Assembly (NCBI GenBank): GCA_937934745.1
Contig: CALGZC010000036.1
Coordinates: 1-40,502 of the forward strand
DNA length: 40,502 nucleotides
Reading direction: 5' to 3'
Source of the DNA: an uncultured Blastocatellia bacterium
GTDB taxonomy: Bacteria > Acidobacteriota > Blastocatellia > Chloracidobacteriales > Chloracidobacteriaceae
Shown here: one piece after another, positions 34,427 through 40,502 of the stretch
Position numbering within the stretch: position 1 is the first letter of the stretch
How the letters are laid out: every line of letters starts with the position of its first letter
Notes under the pieces: generated by a model
Told to the model about the DNA's origin: nothing
Database searches by the model: none
What the model saw: the letters and a program-made list of their open reading frames with translations, nothing else
Translations under genes and position numbers: made by a program

Positions 34427-35159
34427 GGCGGTCGCCTCCAGTAGCGCCTGCGGAGGTGTCGGTCGGTTGCGCTTTCAGGCGTTCAAGCCGACGCGCAAGC
34501 CACACAAACTGGACGGAGGCCAACCCAAGTGACACCACCACAACCGGGATGGCTGCCAGTGAAAGCTTGACAACATCCACCGGATAGCCCGCCCCTCGCA
34601 ACACACCGGCCACAAGCAAACAGCCGGCAGAAGCCGGGAACAAATTCTGGCCGAAGAAGTTGCCGTAGTTTTCAGCTGCCGCAACGGCGGCTTTGACCTC
34701 GGCTGCGTGCGCCGGAGAAGCGGTGGGGAGTGCAGCCGTCGCCATCGGTGCGACCATCGGCCGGCCAAAGGCAACATGGCCCTGAAGACGCAGCCCCAGT
34801 GCGCCCATCACGACACGCGCCACCTGGAAGCCGATCAACACCCGGGCCAGCGACACGCCGGACAGCCGCCCCATCAAACGCGCCATCACACTGTGCAACC
34901 CCATGCGTTCGGAAAGACCAACGGCCGGGAGAGTCAGGAGATAGAGCGTGATGACGCGGTTTTCGACAAAAGCTTTGCCCAGTGTGTCGAGCATACCGGG
35001 ACGCGCGTTGTCGCCAACGAACGGCAGCCCTGCCAGGCCGGCGGTGACCAGTCCGGCGCCCAGCACAACGGGGCCCGCCGGCCAGCGGCGCGCCAATCCG
35101 ACGATCAACACGACAACGCCCAGCAGTTTCCAGGCCGGCCAGTCCCACCAGCCGCCCAT
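34419..35159 (-). CDS. DUF969-family membrane protein
   Basis: This 246-residue protein has six to seven hydrophobic helices and is the usual partner of DUF979. Visible family features are GKAFVENRVITLYLLTLPAVGLSERMGL, the basic loop ARVLIGFQVARVVMGALGLRLQGH, the PMVAPMA stretch, and ENYGNFFGQNLFPASAGCLLVAGVL, which looks like a substrate-path or ion-site region of an ion-coupled carrier. The start at 35159 is well fixed by AGGAGG 9 nt upstream. The upstream in-frame extension to 35297 is rejected. The stop overlaps the DUF979 start by 8 nt. It lies 134 nt after the SpoIID-domain gene on the same strand. Confidence 0.88.
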   Translation of the reverse strand: MGGWWDWPAWKLLGVVVLIVGLARRWPAGPVVLGAGLVTAGLAGLPFVGDNARPGMLDTLGKAFVENRVITLYLLTLPAVGLSERMGLHSVMARLMGRLSGVSLARVLIGFQVARVVMGALGLRLQGHVAFGRPMVAPMATAALPTASPAHAAEVKAAVAAAENYGNFFGQNLFPASAGCLLVAGVLRGAGYPVDVVKLSLAAIPVVVVSLGLASVQFVWLARRLERLKAQPTDTSAGATGGDRHG

Positions 35160-35293
35160 TGGGTTGTACCTCCTCTCGCCTGTGCGGGGGCGCAGGAGCA
35201 AGGGTATGGAAGCAAACGCGCAGCAGAGTAGCCAACTCCTGCCGTGTCTCCGCTGCCTTCCTATGGGCGATCCAAAGCCCCGGATGGGCAAGG

Positions 35294-37645
35294 TCACGGG
35301 TAAAGCTGCGTGAGCGTAACGCCCCTGTAGAAGTGCTTCAGGATGTGCTCGTAGGTGTACCCTTCAACTGCTAAACCGTACGCCCCGACCTGACACATAC
35401 CAACGCCATGCCCCCAACCGCGGCCGATGAACCGCAGAGCGAGCAGCCGGCCAGTGGCATCGTGTTCACGAATGATGACAAACAAGTTTTCCCGCAGGCC
35501 CAGCACCGACCGGATTTTCAAACCTACCAGCTCACTTGTCCCGCGTGTTCCAACGATGCGCAATCGCGCCACCCGCCCCGACGCGCCGCGTGTCAGGGCG
35601 ATGATAGACTGCACGTCGCCAACCTGCACGCCGGCCCTGGCCAACTGCGCCTGTAACTCCGTCGGCGTGCGTCGTACCTCCCACCACGAAAACGGTGACG
35701 TTCGGTCGCTGGTTGCCCCGTTAGCAACCGGCATCACTTCAAGGTAACGCACCCGGTTGTCCGCATCGGCGTAAAACCGCACCTGTTCGCCGCCGATCAG
35801 CTCGACGCGCTCGACCGGAAGGCACTCGCCACCGAAGTTCCGAAACAGATACACGTCCGGGGCAATCGTCCACCGTTGCTCGTCTTTCCCATGAGCCGTT
35901 TGCAACGTTAGCTGCTGCCCATCGTACGGGCGCGCCTTCCCACTCTGAAGCAGCAGGAGTCCGCGCCCGAGCAATGCCCGCGCCAATACGCTGAGCACCA
36001 GACCGCGTGTCAACGGGCGGTCGCCGCCGACCAGCCAGGTTGGACGCACCACCTGCTCCCGAACGAAATAAGCCAGCGCCGGCTGTTCTTCTGGCCGGAA
36101 TTGCCCGGCTGCATCTCCGAGCCAGTAACGGGCATCTTCCAACGTCACCAAGCGCGTCGGGGACTCCGTTCCATACAGCGCCGCTGCCAGGGCCTGCACA
36201 AAACCACCTAGGCGCAGCACATCGCCGGGCATCTGGTCAGTTGCGCGGGTCTGTGCCAGGCGCGCCGCTGCCTGAAGCCAGCGCACAACGTCGCGGACGG
36301 TCGCCGCCGAAGCCCAGTACGCCGGCGGCGGCGGCTCCGGCAACGGAAAGCCGGCTACGGCTAACAAAGCCCAGTCGCGCGCGAGCAACCGTACCTCCCC
36401 ATCGAGTTGACGGCTCCAGGTTCGGGTTGTCGTCACCCACCGCGCAGGCCGCACCTGGGGTGCAACCAGTACGCTTTTCAGATAGGGCTGGGGCAAGCCG
36501 AAAACATACTCCGCATGCTCCGTCCGCCCACCGGATGTCGAGGTGTACAGCGCATCAATCGGCTCTCCCTGATATGTGGCGACCATACCGCGCGTCTCCA
36601 GAACGGCGCGGTCGGACAAGGGGTGCTCGGAAGCTTGTCCGCGATAGACCTGTGAAGCTGCCGTCGGCAGCAAATCGTAGCCTTCTGCGGCGTACTTGCC
36701 GCGATTTTTCAGCGCGTAGGTCCGTGCAGCAATCGCCTGCGCTTTGAGCGCCTCCAGATTGGAAAACACCGTCGGTGACAGCTCATTCGGCACAACCCCC
36801 CGCAAGTAGGCTTCCAACGGGAGGACGTTGATGACCGTCAGACGACCGCGCCGGTTGAGGAACACTTCCAGTCGTCCCCGATAGGGCCGGTCGGCGAACT
36901 TCAGCGGCGCACGGTTCTCTTCCAGCGCGACAAAGGTACAGGCCTGCGCGCTGCGCAGAAGCTCGATGCCGTTCTCGGCCGTTACCCCAAGGCGTGGCTG
37001 CCGCGGGCCGAAGGGAGCCGCCGGCGCCTCGCGTATCACAATCGGCCGGTCAAAGCCGGCGTTGACGACACTGACCATCAGCGCATCGGCGTCTTCCGGT
37101 GCCGTGCAGTCGCCGACAACTACGACGTAGCGGTTTTTGTTTGCCTCATAGCGCGCCATAACCGGACCGGCAACACGCTCCCGTAAGCACGCCACTGCCT
37201 TTTCGGCTGCCTCACGGTTTTTGAAGGCAGCTACTTCCACGCGATACCGTTCGGTAACCGTGGGTAAGGCAAATTCGAGCTGAACGGTGACCTTCCGGGC
37301 GTTGATGGGTGACGGTTCGGGCGCCGTCGCGTCTAGAATGGCCATGGTGCCGTCGCAGGTCACCGTAGCGAAGTCGGCATTGGTCGCCAACGCAATTCGG
37401 ATCTCCGGCTCCAGCGTTTCGGGCGCCGGCCGGAGAGCAGCGTGTGATGGCGCACTCGGCGCGGCCGGGGGTGGCTCGGGCACCCGGCGCAGGCGCGTCG
37501 TGACCTGTGCCGCAGCCGACAGGTAACCGCCGGCCAGGCACACCATCAACCAACACACCCAAAGACGGCGCGGCAGAGATGGCCGATCAGAACGGCAGGC
37601 GGTGTGTGAGGCCTGCGGCGCGAATACATCACCAATATAGGGCAC
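35294..37645 (-). CDS. Secreted SPOR-SpoIID (LytB-type) protein with large insertion
   Basis: This 783-residue exported protein has a signal peptide (about 26-47, ending SAAAQ), a SPOR-like domain (about 130-185, RYRVEVAAFKNREAAEKAV) that would bind denuded peptidoglycan, and a SpoIID domain of the lytic transglycosylase type. Catalytic Glu288 lies in LPLEAYLRGVVPNELS, followed by EALKAQAIAARTYAL and TSTSGGRTEHAEYVFG. The C-terminal block GWGHGVGMCQVGAYGLA is at 743-759. Between PYLKSV (387-392) and TSPFSWWEV (649-657) an insertion of about 255 residues replaces the usual short loop; part of it (520-560) looks SLH-like. The start is a GTG at 37645 with a weak AAGAG and is less certain than the rest. 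Confidence 0.88.
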   Translation of the reverse strand: MPYIGDVFAPQASHTACRSDRPSLPRRLWVCWLMVCLAGGYLSAAAQVTTRLRRVPEPPPAAPSAPSHAALRPAPETLEPEIRIALATNADFATVTCDGTMAILDATAPEPSPINARKVTVQLEFALPTVTERYRVEVAAFKNREAAEKAVACLRERVAGPVMARYEANKNRYVVVVGDCTAPEDADALMVSVVNAGFDRPIVIREAPAAPFGPRQPRLGVTAENGIELLRSAQACTFVALEENRAPLKFADRPYRGRLEVFLNRRGRLTVINVLPLEAYLRGVVPNELSPTVFSNLEALKAQAIAARTYALKNRGKYAAEGYDLLPTAASQVYRGQASEHPLSDRAVLETRGMVATYQGEPIDALYTSTSGGRTEHAEYVFGLPQPYLKSVLVAPQVRPARWVTTTRTWSRQLDGEVRLLARDWALLAVAGFPLPEPPPPAYWASAATVRDVVRWLQAAARLAQTRATDQMPGDVLRLGGFVQALAAALYGTESPTRLVTLEDARYWLGDAAGQFRPEEQPALAYFVREQVVRPTWLVGGDRPLTRGLVLSVLARALLGRGLLLLQSGKARPYDGQQLTLQTAHGKDEQRWTIAPDVYLFRNFGGECLPVERVELIGGEQVRFYADADNRVRYLEVMPVANGATSDRTSPFSWWEVRRTPTELQAQLARAGVQVGDVQSIIALTRGASGRVARLRIVGTRGTSELVGLKIRSVLGLRENLFVIIREHDATGRLLALRFIGRGWGHGVGMCQVGAYGLAVEGYTYEHILKHFYRGVTLTQLYP

Positions 37646-37727
37646 CGTACTCTTTACCCGATTGAGAACGGAGATGAAACATTCCAGACCAAAAGTAAGG
37701 CAAACAAAACGTTACACGACCAATGCC

Positions 37728-38798
37728 CTAACCGCCAAGTACGGCCGCAATGGCCTCGGTCACGTCGCAAACGGTCACCCGGCGGATGCATTCCGGCTCG
37801 GGAAAGGCATGACAAACCGGCCCGGCGCAGGGCGTGCAGGGTAACGGATGGCGGACAACGCGGTGCGGCGCCTGGGTCCAGGGTGACCAAACCGTTGCGT
37901 TGGACGAGCCGAAAATCACCACCAGCGGCCGCCCAAATGCGGCGGCAATATGCGCCGGCCCACTGTCATTCCCGACAAAAAGCGTACTCCCGGCAATGAC
38001 GGCCATAGTCTCTGCCAGCGGCAGGTCGGTAAAAAACACCGTTCCGTGACTCCTGCCCAACTGCCGGTGAAGTTCCTCTGCCACCCCTGCCTCACCGGGA
38101 CCGACCACCACAACCGGATGCAGGCCACGTCGCGCCAAATACACGATGACCGCGGCAAAGTGCGCCGTCGCCCACCGTTTGCTTGGAAAGGCCGCCGCCG
38201 GATGTACGACCGCATAGGCCCCCTGGACGCCTGCCCGCCGCAACTTCGCTGTCACAACCGCACGCGCCTTTGGATCACTGTACAGCTTGGTGCGCGGCAA
38301 CGGTGATGGCATTGGCACACCGACCGCTTTCAACAGACCAAGCTGTTGTTCGACACAGTGGATGGCCGTTTTTTGCCATAGCTCGCCCGGCGGTGGGACG
38401 CTGTGCGTGAGCAACCAGCGCGTATGCGGCAGTGCATACCCGATCCGGTGTGGAATGCCTGCCAGCCACATCAACCAGGCAGCGGTTGTCCCGCCGTGGA
38501 CGTTGAAGGCGGCGTCAAAGTGCCCGGCACGCAGCCGCTGGACGGCGCGCAGCCGCTCCCGCAAACCGGAGAGACCCCGCTGAGCACGCGGCACGACAAT
38601 CAGCTCATCCACCAACGGGTGTGGTTCAAGAACCGGTGCGGCAAGCGGCTCGACCACAACGGCTATCGGTAGGTCAGACCGCCAGGCTTTGAGGACACTC
38701 AACAGCGGCGTCATCAACACCGTGTCGCCAATCGAGCGCAAGCGGAGCAGGACAGGGCGGTCAAACGACAGGGGCGGCAGGTTGGCGTCCGTGGTCAT
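37728..38798 (-). CDS. Glycosyltransferase family 9 (heptosyltransferase-like)
   Basis: This 356-residue GT-B enzyme of the ADP-heptose:LPS heptosyltransferase family is probably involved in LPS core or related envelope glycan synthesis on the cytoplasmic side. It has the N-terminal VLLRLRSIGDTVLMTPLL, the middle VVHPAAAFPSKRWATAHFAAV, and the donor-binding FVGNDSGPAHIAAAFGRPLVVIFGSSNATVWSPW. The C-terminus carries the cysteine cluster CTPCAGPVC...C typical of part of the family. I chose the ATG at 38798 with GGAAAG about 11 nt upstream; the frame opens at a TTG at 38846. It precedes the SpoIID gene by 82 nt on the same strand, and both act on the envelope. Confidence 0.92.
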   Translation of the reverse strand: MTTDANLPPLSFDRPVLLRLRSIGDTVLMTPLLSVLKAWRSDLPIAVVVEPLAAPVLEPHPLVDELIVVPRAQRGLSGLRERLRAVQRLRAGHFDAAFNVHGGTTAAWLMWLAGIPHRIGYALPHTRWLLTHSVPPPGELWQKTAIHCVEQQLGLLKAVGVPMPSPLPRTKLYSDPKARAVVTAKLRRAGVQGAYAVVHPAAAFPSKRWATAHFAAVIVYLARRGLHPVVVVGPGEAGVAEELHRQLGRSHGTVFFTDLPLAETMAVIAGSTLFVGNDSGPAHIAAAFGRPLVVIFGSSNATVWSPWTQAPHRVVRHPLPCTPCAGPVCHAFPEPECIRRVTVCDVTEAIAAVLGG

Positions 38799-38974
38799 GG
38801 CGTGTAGCTTTCCAACAATGTGTTTTCCAATCCACGCTGCTTTCAAACGGGATCGGTGTCCCGGTCGTCGGGACGATGGTGAAAGGTTGCCAAATCAGTA
38901 TGCACGGTTTTTCTCGTGGCTCTCATGGCTTTGCTCATTCTCACGGTCTTTCTCCTGGATGTACTCTGCGCGGA

Positions 38975-40324
38975 ATGTGCACCCGCCTCATCCACGTCTT
39001 GTTGGTCTTGGTCGGTGCCACGGTTTTGCCTGCCTTTGGACAGGAGAGGCAAACGACCGACGCCGGTCACTCGTCAAGCGACGTTACCGAACAAACCGTG
39101 GCGGGGGTCAAACTGCTCGTCAAGCGCCGGCCCGGCAGTCAGACCGTGGCGGTTGGCTTGTTTTTCACCGGCGGGTCAGGAAACACCACCCCCGACCAGG
39201 CGGGCATTGAAGCCCTCACCCTGGCGACCGCCATCGAAGCCAGTCACCGGTTTCCACGTGCCGCACTCCGCCGCCAAACGGCACGGCTGGGGGCGCATCT
39301 GGGCTACGTCGTGACGTATGACTACGCGGCCATCACCCTGGCAACCACCCGCCGGACCTTCGACCAGAGCTGGCTGCTTTTTGCCGATGTGGTCCGGCGT
39401 CCACGCTTTGCGGACGAGGATGTTGCGCTGGCCCGCGACCGGCTGACCGCCTCCTTGCTGGAGGCGGCAGATGACCCGGAAACCATCCTGCAACAAACGC
39501 AAGCCAAAGTTGTGTACCGCAGACACCCCTATGCTGCCCATCCCACGGGAACACCGGAGACGCTGGCGCGCCTGACGGTTGCCGATGTACGCACCCACTA
39601 TGCCCAAATGCTTGTGACTCAGCGGCTGCTGCTCATCGTTGTGGGCGACCTGGAGCCCGAGTCGGTCGCCAAACAGGCCAGGTTGCTGTTGACCGGACTG
39701 CCGACCGGCGCGCCGCCGCCGCCGATCCCGTCTCTGTTTTGGACTAATTCCGATGTCACGCTGACCACACGCGCCCTGCCGACGGACTACGTGCAGGGCG
39801 TGTATGCGGCGCCGCCGCTGACGGCGCCCGACTTTCCTGCCTTACGATTAGCGGTGGCCGTCCTCCGTGACCGCGTGTTTGAAGAGGTTCGCGTCAAACG
39901 CCACCTGTCCTACGCGCCGACCGCGTTCTTGACGGCGCAGGGCGCAAACGTCGGCGGTATTGCTGTCTCGGCCGTTGATGCCGACCAAGCGGTGGCGGTG
40001 ATGCTGAACGAAATTGAACGTCTGCGCACCGAACTAGTCGAGCCGGCCGAGCTGCGCGCCACAGCGGCGCAGTTTTTGACAACCTATTACCTGGCAGCAG
40101 AAACCAACAGCAGCCAGGTGATGACGCTGGCACTCTACGAACTTGTGGGCGGCGGTTGGCGGCAAGCGTTTGTGGCGCCCGACCGGTTACAGGCGGTCAC
40201 GCCGGAGCAGGTGCGGGCCGCGGCGCGCAAGTACATGGTCAACCTGCGTTTCGCCATCGTCGGCAATGAAACGCGCGTGCGTGCGCTGGTGAGCCGCTTT
40301 GCGACGACCACACCGCAGGACTAG
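38975..40324 (+). CDS. M16-family protease-like subunit lacking the zinc motif
   Basis: This 449-residue exported protein has a signal peptide (about 1-23, MCTRLIHVLLVLVGATVLPAFGQ) and two M16 domains. The site of the inverted zinc motif HxxEH reads E-A-L-T-L-A (Ala80, Leu83, Ala84), so it cannot bind zinc in the normal way. The C-terminal domain keeps the Arg/Tyr substrate element (Arg306, Tyr313 in EEVRVKRHLSYAPTAF). In two-subunit M16 proteases one chain has HxxEH and the other the Arg/Tyr pair; this would be the second type. No active partner lies in the window. The start is uncertain: in-frame ATGs also occur at 38876 and 38900, but the signal peptide favours 38975. Confidence 0.85.
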   Translation: MCTRLIHVLLVLVGATVLPAFGQERQTTDAGHSSSDVTEQTVAGVKLLVKRRPGSQTVAVGLFFTGGSGNTTPDQAGIEALTLATAIEASHRFPRAALRRQTARLGAHLGYVVTYDYAAITLATTRRTFDQSWLLFADVVRRPRFADEDVALARDRLTASLLEAADDPETILQQTQAKVVYRRHPYAAHPTGTPETLARLTVADVRTHYAQMLVTQRLLLIVVGDLEPESVAKQARLLLTGLPTGAPPPPIPSLFWTNSDVTLTTRALPTDYVQGVYAAPPLTAPDFPALRLAVAVLRDRVFEEVRVKRHLSYAPTAFLTAQGANVGGIAVSAVDADQAVAVMLNEIERLRTELVEPAELRATAAQFLTTYYLAAETNSSQVMTLALYELVGGGWRQAFVAPDRLQAVTPEQVRAAARKYMVNLRFAIVGNETRVRALVSRFATTTPQD

Positions 40325-40462
40325 GTTCTCTGCGGGGGTGCGCCCTCTGAAACGTTGATGACTGAGGTTCGGGCAGGAGTTCGGATACGAGCCGGAAGGG
40401 AGCTACCACAGCCGGCAAACCCAAGCGACCGAAACACACCGATTGGTGACGCCCAGAAACAA

Positions 40463-40490
40463 GTCCGGTCGAACGCGCCGGTTTTTTGCT
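40463..40490 (+). terminator. Possible intrinsic terminator after the M16-like gene
   Basis: CCGG, a 9-nt loop, and CCGG form a short GC stem followed immediately by TTTTTTGCTTTTTT. The T-rich tail is convincing, but the stem is only four pairs, with a T-T mismatch before a few further A-T pairs. It lies about 140 nt after the stop. The rest of 40325-40502 shows no gene. Confidence 0.4.
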
Positions 40491-40502
40491 TTTTTGCCGA
40501 CG

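Noticed and set aside
35160-35297. Longer DUF969 start at 35297
   Set aside because: The extension would run up to the end of the SpoIID gene and lacks a ribosome site, while AGGAGG lies 9 nt before the ATG at 35159.

Overview
The window is a compact, GC-rich bacterial chromosome segment with about 33 protein genes. I saw no rRNA, tRNA, CRISPR array, insertion sequence or prophage. The content suggests an Acidobacteriota member, most plausibly a phototroph close to Chloracidobacterium. The reasons are a secreted VWFA protein of the type typical of acidobacteria, a plant/cyanobacterial-type (CrtQ-like) carotene desaturase, an archaeal-type prolyl-tRNA synthetase, a TPR-tailed Ser/Thr kinase, and pathway genes scattered one by one. 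The taxonomic call is inference; no marker RNA is present.

Layout. 0.2-7.5 kb: a membrane-anchored hypothetical and a DJ-1 family protein (minus), endonuclease III (plus), then a minus-strand run of an M48 protease with a zinc ribbon, a beta-rich hypothetical, a GT4 glycosyltransferase, a VWFA protein and HisH. 7.7-12 kb: ProRS (minus) diverges from two FAD oxidoreductases (plus; CrtQ-like and renalase-like). 12-17.8 kb: PhhB and a kinase-dead histidine kinase/receiver protein (minus), RibD (plus), and a minus-strand set of a three-helix membrane protein, a Ser/Thr kinase and a glutaminase-like protein without its nucleophile. 17.9-23.6 kb: a TlpA lipoprotein, a DUF218 protein, a C26 amidohydrolase, a DUF1015 protein, and a 72-residue small protein coupled to a GT-C membrane enzyme. 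24-30.8 kb: gcvT-gcvH-gcvPA-hisC, then a RibB whose RibA half is degenerate, overlapping a second GT-C enzyme. 30.9-40.3 kb: an MFS exporter, PxpC (5-oxoprolinase subunit) facing a DUF969-DUF979 membrane pair, a SPOR-SpoIID protein with a large internal insertion, a GT9 heptosyltransferase-like enzyme, and an M16 protein lacking the zinc motif.

How the genes work together. Cell-envelope assembly (GT4, GT9, two GT-C enzymes, SpoIID) is a recurring theme. Histidine (hisH, hisC), riboflavin (ribD, ribB) and glycine-cleavage (T, H, P subunit 1) genes are each only part of their pathway, so the missing steps must lie elsewhere. Packing is tight: three convergent pairs overlap at their 3' ends (11, 29 and 26 nt) and several tandem pairs overlap by 1 or 8 nt.

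The most notable pattern is four proteins of familiar enzyme families that have lost catalytic residues: a histidine kinase, a class I glutaminase, the RibA half of RibBA, and an M16 protease. The best lead for an undescribed function is the DUF969-DUF979 pair next to pxpC, which points to 5-oxoproline or pyroglutamyl-peptide transport. I did not find a clearly novel multi-gene defence or mobile system.
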